A stretch of 64,000 nt of DNA from an uncultured Lachnospiraceae bacterium (GCA_910588955.1 CAJURQ010000008.1:1-64000), one strand, 5' to 3'; positions 41,678-50,409 are shown, counted from the stretch's first letter. Numbers and translations are program-made. The notes: generated by a model not told the origin, from the letters alone.

Positions 41678-42439
41678 CTATTTATTCGCCTGATACGGCG
41701 GGTCGGCGGGGTATCCACCCTTCAGCTTCTGCATACCGCGCTGGATGGCGTCTTTCGAGTTTTTCCAGTCGGCGTCCTTGTTGCGGTAGTCGAATTTTTC
41801 CACGAGCCATGAGACGTCTTCCGACAGACGCGCCATATTTTCTTCCATCAGCGGGAAGACCATATCATAAAATTCTTTTTTCTCTTTGTCATTCAGACGG
41901 CTGTCCGCCGCTTCGCAGAGATCGCCGAAGTGGTGCAGGCAGAATCCCTTGCTTTCCTTTACCTTAGCGCGAAATTCCGGGTCTTTTTTGAACATGACGA
42001 AAAAGGTGTCCAGATAGCGTTCGTATGTGTCCGCGTAACGTTTGCAGATGTAGCAGGACGCGTCTTTTTCCGCCGCCCAGATACCGATGGCGTTGGTGCG
42101 CTCGGTCTGCTTTTTAAATTTATCCTTCAAGGAAGTTTTGCCGGGAGCGAACGCCTTGATCTTTTCGTGTAGCTCCTGATTCATCTTCTGGTAATGCGTT
42201 TTCAGAATCCACGCGTTTCCCAGTGTGTTGCCGTAGTCAAACATTTTCTTGAAATGGTTTCTGCAGAAGCCCTCCTTATCGGTCTGCTCCCGCACGTCGC
42301 TTTCCATGTAGGAGGAGCCGGATCCGAGGACGAAATCCAGAAGGTCCTGTTCCACATTGCGTTCGATAAAGCAGAATGGACATTCGTCCTGCGCGTTGAT
42401 GGCATCGTTTAAAGGGATGGTGTAGAGTTTTTCTTTCAT
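41678..42439 (-). CDS. DUF6062 family protein
   Basis: The 253-aa protein has several Cys-rich pairs (ECPFCFIERNVEQDLL, GFCRNHFKKMFDYGN, ASCYICKRYADTY, GFCLHHFGDLCEAA) that may bind metal. The CxxC and FCxxHF pattern is that of DUF6062, found in Clostridia, of unknown function. ATG 42439 has AAAGGAG eight bases upstream; the GTG at 42457 overlaps it. Convergent with the giant surface protein. Confidence 0.85.
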   Translation of the reverse strand: MKEKLYTIPLNDAINAQDECPFCFIERNVEQDLLDFVLGSGSSYMESDVREQTDKEGFCRNHFKKMFDYGNTLGNAWILKTHYQKMNQELHEKIKAFAPGKTSLKDKFKKQTERTNAIGIWAAEKDASCYICKRYADTYERYLDTFFVMFKKDPEFRAKVKESKGFCLHHFGDLCEAADSRLNDKEKKEFYDMVFPLMEENMARLSEDVSWLVEKFDYRNKDADWKNSKDAIQRGMQKLKGGYPADPPYQANK

Positions 42440-42614
42440 AGGTAAGGCTCCTTTCACGGATAACGGATTCGTATTCTTACTGTTAAGTATAGCATTCTGA
42501 GGAGAAGAAGAAAAGAGATGGTGAAACGTAGAATTCTTTACATTAAATGATATTTGTAGTATAATTTATGTAAACCGACATTCCGATTTGCCAAATAAAA
42601 AAGGAGGTATATAA

Positions 42615-42683
42615 GTGAGCGCGCGCGCGTGGTCAGAGCGGATGACGGAAAAACGTAAAAGGGGAAAAACAATGAAAGTATAA
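42615..42683 (+). CDS. Possible 22-aa leader peptide upstream of the AbrB/SARP gene
   Basis: GTG 42615 has the strongest ribosome site in the area (AAGGAGG, eight bases upstream). The frame encodes 22 residues rich in Arg/Lys and stops with TAA at 42681-42683, directly abutting GTG 42684 of the AbrB-like frame (TAAGTG). It could couple translation, or the TAA could be a nonsense mutation in a longer N-terminus, since both frames are in phase. Confidence 0.4.
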   Translation: MSARAWSERMTEKRKRGKTMKV

Positions 42684-42839
42684 GTGAAAAACAAGGGAAT
42701 GATCTGTCTCCCTGCGCATGCAATGGAAGCTTTTGCCATCCGAGAGCGGGATATTCTGGACTGCAGCCTTACGCAGGCGGGTATTCTGCTGACACCTATC
42801 ATCCCGGCGCAAAGTATGGCAGGGCTGAAAAAAAATTGA
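42684..42839 (+). CDS. AbrB/SpoVT-like N-terminal domain, probably fused to the SARP domain by frameshift
   Basis: The 51-aa frame reads KNKGMICLPAHAMEAFAI-RERDILDCSLTQAGILLTP, the swapped-hairpin AbrB/MazE signature (G.i.LP...f.i...D.L......GilL.P). It ends at TGA right after an eight-A tract (42828-42835). Removing one A joins it in phase to the winged-helix start IDVQIECFGKFSIYRNG of the next frame. It is either an independent mini AbrB, the first half of a slippage-dependent fusion, or a broken gene. Confidence 0.55.
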   Translation: MKNKGMICLPAHAMEAFAIRERDILDCSLTQAGILLTPIIPAQSMAGLKKN

Positions 42840-42897
42840 CGTACAGATTGAATGCTTTGGCAAATTCAGCATTTATCGGAATGGGCGTTATCATCCG

Positions 42898-43374
42898 ATG
42901 AAAAACAAGAAAGCGGAAGAGCTGCTTTCCTACCTTTGCTGCAACGGCGGAAAAGCGGTCAGGAAGAGAATGCTGGAGGAGCTTATGTGGGCGGAAGCGG
43001 AGCGGAGCAGAGCCCGTGACAGTCTGTACAAGGTGTGCGCGTTTCTGAACGGATGGCAGGAGAGGGAAGGGGTTGCGCTGCCGCTTGCTATATACAGAGA
43101 AGAGATTTATCTGGATACGGAGCTGATAGAGCTGGATTTGCAGAAGTTTTTCAAGTGTCTCGACAGTGAAAAGGTGGAGGACTGGGAATATGCGGAACGG
43201 CTTTATACGGCTCCTCTTTTATTTGAAAACAGCTACGAGTGGGTGGAGGACTACGAAGCCGTTTATGATATGGCGTATTATGAGGCGCTGGGCAGGCTCC
43301 TAGAGCACTATGAAAAGGAGGGAAATAAGGAAAAGGTTCTCTACTACAGCAGGAAGTTAAAAGGATTCCGATAA
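42898..43374 (+). CDS. SARP/BTAD-type transcriptional activator
   Basis: From ATG 42898 the product has 158 aa: a winged-helix half (KKAEELLSYLCCNGGKAVRK, RARDSLYKVCAFLNGW) and a bacterial transcriptional activation domain (about 85-155, AERLYTAPLLFENSYEWVED). The open frame extends upstream to 42829 and adds the first DNA-binding strands, VQIECFGKFSIYRNGRYHP, so ATG 42898 would lack the start of the domain; fusion to the AbrB-like frame by slippage would restore it. Directly downstream are 11-bp tandem repeats of the kind SARPs bind, in front of the RhiA-like gene. Confidence 0.75.
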   Translation: MKNKKAEELLSYLCCNGGKAVRKRMLEELMWAEAERSRARDSLYKVCAFLNGWQEREGVALPLAIYREEIYLDTELIELDLQKFFKCLDSEKVEDWEYAERLYTAPLLFENSYEWVEDYEAVYDMAYYEALGRLLEHYEKEGNKEKVLYYSRKLKGFR

Positions 43375-43403
43375 CTTTCCGATTTGTTTACGGAAACTTT
43401 CCG
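43365..43403 (+). promoter_or_regulatory. Four tandem 11-bp repeats: SARP-type operator
   Basis: ATTCCG (43365-43370), TTTCCG (43376-43381), TTTACG (43387-43392) and TTTCCG (43398-43403) recur at exact 11-bp steps, one helical turn. The first lies in the last codons of the SARP gene. A -10-like TACACT follows at 43415-43420. Direct heptad-type repeats with 11-bp period just upstream of the -10 box are the hallmark of SARP sites in Streptomyces. Confidence 0.7.
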
Positions 43404-43414
43404 GGTCTCCATGC

Positions 43415-43420
43415 TACACT
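43415..43420 (+). promoter_or_regulatory. -10 box of the RhiA-like gene
   Basis: TACACT, 11 bp after the last repeat; no consensus -35 is present, as expected for an activator-dependent promoter. Confidence 0.5.
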
Positions 43421-43487
43421 GACGTCATCAGACAGAAAGCGCAGCTGCAAAATGTTTGAAAAAAAATGTAAATGGAGGAAATGAATT

Positions 43488-44099
43488 ATGGCAACACCTT
43501 ACACACTCAATGTAGACCATCAGGGGACATCCTGTGGTGATTTCTGTATCTACCAGACCTATGAGGATCAGGATGAGGATATTCGCTCTCTCGTATGGTT
43601 CAGCAAGACGGCGCATCCCGGGACTAAGCTGAAATTCGGCTGGGATATCGACTACAGCTTCGCATGGTGCGAAGAGGGTTCGCTGGAACCCGGCGTAGTA
43701 TTCCACGCATCCGAGGTGCGGAAAGCCGACCCTTCGGATCCGACCAAAAACTCCATCGCTTTCAAGCGGGAGAACGGCGCGTACCATTTTGTGGAATCCG
43801 ACCACAAGACGACGCAGGGCAAGCTGGGAATCAGATGCGACGGTTCCATTCCGGCAGGCAAGGCATCCATCGGTATCGGCATGTCCGGCAATCCGGTGTT
43901 TGCAAGACCTGCGGATCCCAATCTTCAGTACACCTTCGGGCTGCATCCTAAGTACTGGATCGCGTTCGGCGATTTTGAGGAGGGCGAGGTTATCGACCTT
44001 AACCGCATGACCCAGAGATTTGAGATCAAGTTCCCGATCAACCAGTATGAGAGATCGATCAAGCTTACGCCCAACAACTCATGGGAAGCGATTGACTAA
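43488..44099 (+). CDS. RhiA-like protein
   Basis: The 203-aa protein begins MATPYTLNVDHQGTSCGDFC and contains LVWFSKTAHPGTKLKFGWDI, FAWCEEGSLEPGVVF, SIGIGMSGNPVFARPA and HPKYWIAFGDFEEGEVID, closely following the pattern of Rhizobium RhiA, a rhizosphere-expressed protein of unknown biochemical function. It has no signal peptide. AATGGAGGAAATGAATT precedes the ATG. It is monocistronic between the SARP-type operator and a terminator, so it is the likely target of the upstream regulator. Confidence 0.75.
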   Translation: MATPYTLNVDHQGTSCGDFCIYQTYEDQDEDIRSLVWFSKTAHPGTKLKFGWDIDYSFAWCEEGSLEPGVVFHASEVRKADPSDPTKNSIAFKRENGAYHFVESDHKTTQGKLGIRCDGSIPAGKASIGIGMSGNPVFARPADPNLQYTFGLHPKYWIAFGDFEEGEVIDLNRMTQRFEIKFPINQYERSIKLTPNNSWEAID

Positions 44100-44122
44100 G
44101 AGGCATATATGTCCAAAGAAGC

Positions 44123-44158
44123 GGGCCGGCAGACGAATTGGACTGCCGGTCCTTCTTT
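44123..44158 (+). terminator. Terminator after the RhiA-like gene
   Basis: GGGCCGGCAG (44123-44132) pairs with CTGCCGGTCC (44143-44152), then TTCTTT. Confidence 0.85.
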
Positions 44159-44209
44159 AAGCAGAAAAAGAAGCATACTGCGGTTTCATGCTTCAGAATG
44201 GAGGAGACG

Positions 44210-45937
44210 ATGATATTACAAAATGAGGATTACAGGGAACGCGGCGTTACGATAGCGATAGACCATAACATCCGGATGATGAAGGCGGATCGGAGGGGAT
44301 GGTTTTATAAAAAGTGGTCCGGGCTGACCTCGGGAACCGGGAGGGAAGGCGATCTGGAAAAGAATTTGGAAGGGCATTTGAAAGAGGCGAAGGATCTTTA
44401 CAGGGGCGCTTATGAGCGGGGCGTGATCCCTTATCCGACTACCGTGCCGTTTACAACCTATAAAAAGGAACTGTGCGGGCGGGAGGATGAACTGCAGGGA
44501 GAAGATACGCTGATGGATGTGCTGCGCAGGCTGCCGAAAGGGGGACTGCTCCATGTGCACAGCGCTGCCGCACTCTCGGCGGATGGGTTGATTGAGCTGC
44601 TAAAAGAATGGAAGGGCAGCCCCATATACATTGTGATGGACGGATACGATGCGGGTAAAATGAATTATGTGTCTGACGAGCGCAAACCGGTTCCCGGAAG
44701 GGAGATGTTGCTGAAAGATTTCTGGAAAGTGAAGGATGCGGAGACAAAACTCAGACAATGGCTGACGGTCGGGGAACATACAAACACGGCGAGGTATATC
44801 TGGGATGAGTTTAATAAGATATTTACCAGAACCGGCGCTCTGTTCGCGGACAGGGAATTCTATCTGGAGTATCACCGCAGATTCTTTTTAGAATGTCTCA
44901 GGGACAGGATCGATTATGTGGAGCTTCGCTGCGGATTTCAGGATTTTGAGGAAGGGCAGGCTGAGGTACAGCACGATGTCATTTTGAATCAGTCCCCGGA
45001 TTTTCTGGATGTGCTTGAGGAGGCGAGGAAAGCGGCTGTGACAGCGTATATGGAGGAGATAGGGCAAGACGGCTGGAAACTTCCTTACGGTGATCTTGGC
45101 ATTGGCGTGATCCTCTGCGCGAGGAGGGACTTAGATCCCGAAAACCCGGAGCACAGATTGAAGCTGATGAGAAAGCTGGATACGGCGATAGCATGGAAGA
45201 GCGGACCTTACGGGAAATTGATAAAAGGGTTTGATTTTGTCAGCGAGGAAGATCGCGGAAAGACAAGCTATTCCTACTACAAAGATATCATTTACGGGGA
45301 GGTGTTCGACGGGTATGAGGAAGGTTCTCCGGAGGAAGGGGCATTTAAGCCTTTGAAGCTGCAGTATAAGCTGATCGGCGTTTCCCGAATGGAGGTGATG
45401 GAGCTGATGCTTCATGCCGGTGAAAGCTTGTGGATGGAGCAGGAAAACATCATTGACGCGAAGATCGCATCTAAAAGCAGGATGGGACATGGCTTTCAGA
45501 TGCTGGAGTTTCCGGCTGCATTGATGGATTATCTGTATGCGAGAAGCGCGGATTCTCCGAGTGGTCCCGTGCTTGAGGTATGCCCGATCAGCAACCAGAT
45601 GCTCAGGTATTTCCCTGACATCAGAAACCATTACGCGCTGATGCTTATGAAGCTGGGAGTGCCGTGTGTGCTCGCCAATGACGACCCGCAGATATTGGAG
45701 AATCCCGGACTTTCCTATGATTTCTGGGAAATGTATATGGCGTCGGACGGCGGTCTGATGATGGTCAAGGGGCTGGTGTTCACGGCATTCGTATTTCAGT
45801 ATCAGGACAGGAGGGAGCTTCCTTTGAGCGAATGGGAGGATGGTATCTACGCGGACTGTCTGCAGGATTTCAAGGAGAAATACTGGATTCCTTTTCTGGA
45901 AGAAATGGCGGAATATTTCGGAGAGGATGAGGAATAA
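44210..45937 (+). CDS. Adenosine deaminase-like metal hydrolase
   Basis: The 575-aa protein shows the adenosine/AMP deaminase metal site in order: HVHS (about 114, HxH), a Glu/His segment LHAGES (about 401), GHGFQM (about 427) and ANDDPQIL (about 488, with the catalytic Asp pair), plus LEVCPISNQMLR, which corresponds to the S-N substrate segment. It is longer than bacterial Add (about 340 aa) and closer to the ADGF/CECR1 or AMP-deaminase size, yet lacks a signal peptide. ATG 44210 follows GGAGGAG. The substrate (adenosine or a related purine) cannot be decided by reading. Confidence 0.8.
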   Translation: MILQNEDYRERGVTIAIDHNIRMMKADRRGWFYKKWSGLTSGTGREGDLEKNLEGHLKEAKDLYRGAYERGVIPYPTTVPFTTYKKELCGREDELQGEDTLMDVLRRLPKGGLLHVHSAAALSADGLIELLKEWKGSPIYIVMDGYDAGKMNYVSDERKPVPGREMLLKDFWKVKDAETKLRQWLTVGEHTNTARYIWDEFNKIFTRTGALFADREFYLEYHRRFFLECLRDRIDYVELRCGFQDFEEGQAEVQHDVILNQSPDFLDVLEEARKAAVTAYMEEIGQDGWKLPYGDLGIGVILCARRDLDPENPEHRLKLMRKLDTAIAWKSGPYGKLIKGFDFVSEEDRGKTSYSYYKDIIYGEVFDGYEEGSPEEGAFKPLKLQYKLIGVSRMEVMELMLHAGESLWMEQENIIDAKIASKSRMGHGFQMLEFPAALMDYLYARSADSPSGPVLEVCPISNQMLRYFPDIRNHYALMLMKLGVPCVLANDDPQILENPGLSYDFWEMYMASDGGLMMVKGLVFTAFVFQYQDRRELPLSEWEDGIYADCLQDFKEKYWIPFLEEMAEYFGEDEE

Positions 45938-45985
45938 CGGAGGGGCGGCAGGACGCTGCCCTTTCTGATGAAAGGGAGGAGAACG

Positions 45986-47116
45986 ATGAAACCGATTAAT
46001 TTAATGATAAGTCAGTATAATTTCAACAAATCAGATGCGTCCCGTATTCGCTATATTGTCATTCACTATACGGGCGGCTTCGGCACAGCAGAGCAGAACT
46101 GCCGGTATTTTGCCGGCGGGGACAGAAAAGCGTCTGCACATTATTTTGTGGGATACGACGGGGAAATCTGGCAGAGCGTGGAGGATGAAAACATTGCATG
46201 GCATTGCGGCGCGAAAAAATATGTACATCCGGAATGCCGGAACAGCAACAGTCTCGGCATAGAGCTTTGTGCGAGCAAGAAAAATAGGGAAAGCAAGGAG
46301 CCGGGAGACAAAGACTGGTATTTTGAGGATGCCACGGTAGAAACGGCGGTGGAGCTGACCAGATATCTGATGGATAAATACGGGGTGCCCGCATCCAGAG
46401 TGCTGCGTCATTATGACGTCACCGGAAAGACCTGCCCGGCGCCCTTTGTGCACAATACGACGCAGCATACATGGGAGGAATTTCAAAAAGCGATCAGCCG
46501 CAAGGGTCGGTCTGAAAAGGGTGGTCTGTTCAATCAGCTGCTTGCGGTGCTTGGAAGATCGCGGGAAGAGCGGCAGCCAAAAAAGGAAGAAAGCGGAGAC
46601 GGGCTGCATCCGATTATGGGCAGACCCTGTGTGAGCGCGGAGCAGATTGCCGCCTACATTAAGGAAAAGAACCCGGCAATGTCGGACTGCGCGGAAAGAC
46701 TGGCACAGCTGTACATAGAGGAAGGGCTTTTTGAGGGCGTGCGGGGAGACATTGCGGCTGCGCAGGCAATGGTGGAGACCGGCAACCTGACCTTTGAGGG
46801 GTCTGCGGTGACGTTTGAGCAATATAATTTTTGCGGATTAGGCGTTACGTCGCGTGGCATGAAAGGGTGCAGCTTTAAGACGGTGCGCGACGGGGTGCGG
46901 GCACAGATCCAGCACCTGAAGGCATATGCCAGCAGGGAAGAGCTTGTGAACGGCTGTGTTGACCCGAGATACGGCTATGTTGAAAAAGGCTGCGCGCCCT
47001 ATGTGGAATGGCTGGGACAAAAAGAAAACCCGGAGAGAAAGGGATGGGCGTCCGGGGAGGGATACGGCGGCAAAATCTGCAGGGTTCTGCAGGAGATGAA
47101 GAATCAGAAAAAATAG
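45986..47116 (+). CDS. N-acetylmuramoyl-L-alanine amidase with C-terminal glucosaminidase-like domain
   Basis: The 376-aa protein has an Amidase_2 domain (about 15-165): zinc ligands in IVIHYTGGFG, SAHYFVG and RHYDVTGKTCPAPF. After a Lys/Glu linker a second module (about 215-370) with QAMVETGNLTFEGSAVTFEQYNFCGLG and VRAQIQHLKAYA matches the glucosaminidase/lysozyme fold with Glu in VETGN. There is no signal peptide, as in phage endolysins. Fourteen bp downstream is a 2TM protein that could act as its export partner. Confidence 0.85.
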   Translation: MKPINLMISQYNFNKSDASRIRYIVIHYTGGFGTAEQNCRYFAGGDRKASAHYFVGYDGEIWQSVEDENIAWHCGAKKYVHPECRNSNSLGIELCASKKNRESKEPGDKDWYFEDATVETAVELTRYLMDKYGVPASRVLRHYDVTGKTCPAPFVHNTTQHTWEEFQKAISRKGRSEKGGLFNQLLAVLGRSREERQPKKEESGDGLHPIMGRPCVSAEQIAAYIKEKNPAMSDCAERLAQLYIEEGLFEGVRGDIAAAQAMVETGNLTFEGSAVTFEQYNFCGLGVTSRGMKGCSFKTVRDGVRAQIQHLKAYASREELVNGCVDPRYGYVEKGCAPYVEWLGQKENPERKGWASGEGYGGKICRVLQEMKNQKK

Positions 47117-47130
47117 AGAAGGAGGGGCGT

Positions 47131-47649
47131 ATGTTTGGGAAAAAATCGGAGTTTGTCCAGTATAAATTTCTTGTGGACGGGCTGAGCGATGAAGTTTTGA
47201 AGAAGCGTGTGGAGACAAGCCTTCGTTTCTATATCACAAGGGCAAATAAATATAGGAAGAGGGACGCATTTCTGGGAATGGCAAGCATTGTACTGCCCGC
47301 TTTTGCGACCTTTGCGGCGGCTGCCGCAAGCTTTTATGAAGAACAGTATCCGTCGCTCGATCTGGCGGTTCCCGTGATCACGCTGATCGCTACGGTGACG
47401 GCGGGTGTAATCGCGCATTTTAAGTTTTCCGAGAAAAAGCAGAACTACAGAAATCTTGCCGAGAGCATGAAGAGCGAGGTGGCAATGTATGTGTGCCGGG
47501 CGCAAAAATACAGCAGGGAAAAGACCGAAGATGAGGAGCAGGCAAAAGATATTTTCCTGCAGGCGATCGAGAAGATCATAGAGGATGGCTACCGAAAGAG
47601 CAGGGAAGTGGAGACGGCGGAGCAGAGTATTGCGGAGAACAGGGGTTAG
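47131..47649 (+). CDS. DUF4231/SLATT-like two-transmembrane protein
   Basis: The 172-aa protein has two adjacent membrane segments (about 52-71 and 78-97), flanked by helices: KYRKRDAFLGMASIVLPAFA and HFKFSEKKQNYRNLAESMKS. This layout is that of DUF4231/SLATT proteins, which are predicted pore-forming effectors linked to nucleotide-signalling defence systems. Here the neighbour is an unsignalled amidase rather than a SMODS or SLOG enzyme, so a holin-like function is equally possible. GAAGGAGG precedes the ATG. Confidence 0.65.
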   Translation: MFGKKSEFVQYKFLVDGLSDEVLKKRVETSLRFYITRANKYRKRDAFLGMASIVLPAFATFAAAAASFYEEQYPSLDLAVPVITLIATVTAGVIAHFKFSEKKQNYRNLAESMKSEVAMYVCRAQKYSREKTEDEEQAKDIFLQAIEKIIEDGYRKSREVETAEQSIAENRG

Positions 47650-47690
47650 ATGCTATACTAGTTATATATTAGTATACAGAGGATACGATT

Positions 47691-48509
47691 ATGCAGACAA
47701 ACATCCCTAATGTAAACGAAGACCCGGCGGGCATTCTCTCGCGGGTGACCTGTTTTGCGCTCGATATGGACGGCACGATTTATCTGGGAGAGCGGTGGAT
47801 CGATGGCGCGAAAGCGTTCCTCGAGCGCATCGAGGTGTCGGGGAGAACGTATGTCTTTTTGACCAACAATTCCTCCAAAAATGCGGCGGTCTATGTGGAG
47901 AAACTGGAGCGGATGGGGCTTGTTGTGGGGGAGGAGAAGATCGTCACCTCTGGGCAGGCGACGATCTACTATCTGAAACGGCATTTTCCCGGAAAAAAGG
48001 TATTTCTTTTGGGAAACATGCTTTTGCGGGAAGAATTTCTGCAGGCGGGCATTGTTTTGGAGGAGGATAATCCGGATGTAGTGGTGACAGCCTTCGACAC
48101 CTCCCTCGATTATAAGAAAATGTGCAGGGTCTGCGATTTTGTGCGGGCAGGGCTGCCGTATCTGGCGACCCACCCGGATTACAACTGCCCGACGGAGGAC
48201 GGCTTTATTCCGGACGCCGGCGCCATCCACGCATTTATTCACGCTTCGGCTTTCCGCTATCCCGACAGGGTGATCGGCAAGCCGAATGGCGATATTATAG
48301 ATTATTTGACCACAAGGGTCAATACAGAGAGAAGCTGTATTGCCATGGTGGGGGATCGCCTGTACACGGATATCGCGGCGGGCAGGAACCATGGTTTACA
48401 GAGCGTGCTTGTCCTGAGCGGGGAGGCATCTCTGGAAGACGCGCAAAACTCGGAAGTAAAACCGCATCTGATTTTTTCATCGGTGCGGGAGATGATTCCC
48501 TTTCTATAA
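47691..48509 (+). CDS. HAD-IIA family phosphatase (NagD-like)
   Basis: The 272-aa hydrolase has ALDMDGTIYLGERWI (nucleophile and acid Asp), FLTNNSSKN (motif II), VIGKPNGDII (motif III Lys) and VGDRLYTDIAAG (motif IV), with the cap domain between motifs II and III, the IIA arrangement of NagD and p-nitrophenylphosphatases. Likely dephosphorylates a small metabolite such as a sugar or nucleotide phosphate. The EAL gene starts 16 bp downstream, so the two are co-transcribed. Confidence 0.9.
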   Translation: MQTNIPNVNEDPAGILSRVTCFALDMDGTIYLGERWIDGAKAFLERIEVSGRTYVFLTNNSSKNAAVYVEKLERMGLVVGEEKIVTSGQATIYYLKRHFPGKKVFLLGNMLLREEFLQAGIVLEEDNPDVVVTAFDTSLDYKKMCRVCDFVRAGLPYLATHPDYNCPTEDGFIPDAGAIHAFIHASAFRYPDRVIGKPNGDIIDYLTTRVNTERSCIAMVGDRLYTDIAAGRNHGLQSVLVLSGEASLEDAQNSEVKPHLIFSSVREMIPFL

Positions 48510-48525
48510 AAAGGAGTAACCGGAC

Positions 48526-50409
48526 ATGAATGTACAGGCACAGATTTGTGGAATAATTTTACTTGTTATCATGTTTTTGTTTTACAGGAGGTACGAGTCG
48601 CTCCGCCTGAACACGCAGATCGGATTTCAGGTGCTGATGCTGTGTATGCTGCTCTGTATCTTTCTGGATATGCTTTCCATATGGGCGATCGTGAGGCTTC
48701 TTTTAGATTATCGATGGGCGGTGTATGTCATCTGTAAAGCGTACCTGATGTCGATTGTGCTGGTGGGCTTTGCCGGCTTCTGGTACGAGTGCACGGATGT
48801 GTACGAGGACAAGAAAAAACTTCGGCAGATAGCGATAACCGGGGGTGTGGCGTGGCTTGCCGGGTGCTGCGTGATTGCCGGTCTGCCGCTTGGCATCTAC
48901 AAGATGGGCAGGGTTGTGTATACGGCGGGACCTGCCGTGATGGTGACCTATTTTTTTACAGGTATGTTTATTCTCGTGAATATCATCTTTACACTGGCAA
49001 AGCGGAAACAGGCGAACCACAGAAGGAGTCAGGTAATTCTGTCGTGGCTTGCGCTTTGGCTTGCGGCGGCGGTGGTGCAGTTTTTTAACAATGAGCTGCT
49101 GCTCGTGGGTTATGCCGGCGCTCTGGGCGTGCTGGTCATCTTTTTCAGACTGGAAAATCCCGAGTATCTGACGGACGCCGTGACGGGGCTGTTTAATCAG
49201 GACGGTCTGCTTCTCTATGCGAGAAAGCTTTATAATGAGCAGAAACCTTTTTCCCTCATGTCCATCTGGTGGAATCTGGGCATCAGTCAGGCGGACGAGG
49301 GGGCGAGAGAACAGGCGGTGATGGCGGCTTTTGCAAGGAGACTGCCCAAACTGGACGATACCAGAGTGTTCAAGATGGCTGACGACGAGGTGTGGATGAT
49401 CTTCGAGGACATGGAGCACGTGGAGGACACCGTCGATAAGGTCAGGAGCTTTGTGGAGTACGGAAGACGCGAGCTGGGCGGCATGGCGCAGGCGGCGTTC
49501 ACCTATATGCCGGACGCGGCTATGGTGGGTGACTATCAGGAGATGGTCCATCTGATGCAGTACGCCAGATGGAAGAGCAGCGACCACAGCGCTAGCAATT
49601 TCAAAGAGGTGGACGCTGACTTCGTGGAGCAGATGCGCAAAGAAAAGAGCATGGAGCAAATGTTGGACGAGGCGATGAAGGAGGATCGAATCGAAGTCTT
49701 TTATCAGCCCATTTTTTCCACCAAGGCGAAAAAGTTTGTAAGTGCGGAAGCGCTTGTGCGGATGCGCGATCGGGACGGCAATCTCGTGCCGCCGGGCGCT
49801 TTTATCTCCGTGGCGGAGGCGAACGGCAAGATTCTGCAGCTCGGGGAAATCGTGTTTGAGAAGGTGTGCCGTTTCTTTACGAAGGAGCAGCTTGAGCAGT
49901 ACGGGCTGCATTATATAGAAGTAAACTTGTCGGTTGTCCAGTGCGGTTATCCGGGGCTGGCGGACGATTACATAGGAATCATGGAAAAGTACCAGATCAA
50001 TCCCAAATACATCAATCTGGAGATCACGGAGTCCGCGTCCATGGCGGCGAAGAAGACGCTTTTAGAAAACATGCGCAGGCTCATGGAGTACGGGGTGTAC
50101 TTTTCGCTGGACGATTTCGGCACAGGGCAGTCCAATCTGAATTATATCGTGGATATGCCGGTCAATATCGTGAAGTTTGACCGGGAGATGAGTCAGGCAT
50201 TCTTTCAGGATGAGAAGGCGAAGTACGTTATGAATGCGGCAATGCAGATGATCCACGGCATGAAGTTAAAGATAGTCTCGGAAGGTATCGAGACGGAAGA
50301 CCAGTATCTGGCAATGGAAGAGCTTTCCATCGACTATATTCAGGGCTACTATTTCTCAAAGCCGTTACCTGAGGCGGCGTTTCTAGCATTCCTGCAGAGC
50401 AGGCAGTAA
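48526..50409 (+). CDS. 7TM sensor with degenerate GGDEF and intact EAL domain
   Basis: The 627-aa protein has about seven N-terminal membrane segments (1-215), a GGDEF-like domain (about 220-360) without the active-site motif (ADDEVWMIF occupies its place) and an EAL domain (about 380-625) with SAEALVRM (EAL at 407), EVNLSVVQ, EITES, DDFGTGQSNLNY and IVSEGIE. The residues needed for c-di-GMP hydrolysis are present. It probably lowers c-di-GMP in response to a membrane signal. Stop is followed 66 bp later by the left attachment repeat of the prophage. Confidence 0.9.
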   Translation: MNVQAQICGIILLVIMFLFYRRYESLRLNTQIGFQVLMLCMLLCIFLDMLSIWAIVRLLLDYRWAVYVICKAYLMSIVLVGFAGFWYECTDVYEDKKKLRQIAITGGVAWLAGCCVIAGLPLGIYKMGRVVYTAGPAVMVTYFFTGMFILVNIIFTLAKRKQANHRRSQVILSWLALWLAAAVVQFFNNELLLVGYAGALGVLVIFFRLENPEYLTDAVTGLFNQDGLLLYARKLYNEQKPFSLMSIWWNLGISQADEGAREQAVMAAFARRLPKLDDTRVFKMADDEVWMIFEDMEHVEDTVDKVRSFVEYGRRELGGMAQAAFTYMPDAAMVGDYQEMVHLMQYARWKSSDHSASNFKEVDADFVEQMRKEKSMEQMLDEAMKEDRIEVFYQPIFSTKAKKFVSAEALVRMRDRDGNLVPPGAFISVAEANGKILQLGEIVFEKVCRFFTKEQLEQYGLHYIEVNLSVVQCGYPGLADDYIGIMEKYQINPKYINLEITESASMAAKKTLLENMRRLMEYGVYFSLDDFGTGQSNLNYIVDMPVNIVKFDREMSQAFFQDEKAKYVMNAAMQMIHGMKLKIVSEGIETEDQYLAMEELSIDYIQGYYFSKPLPEAAFLAFLQSRQ

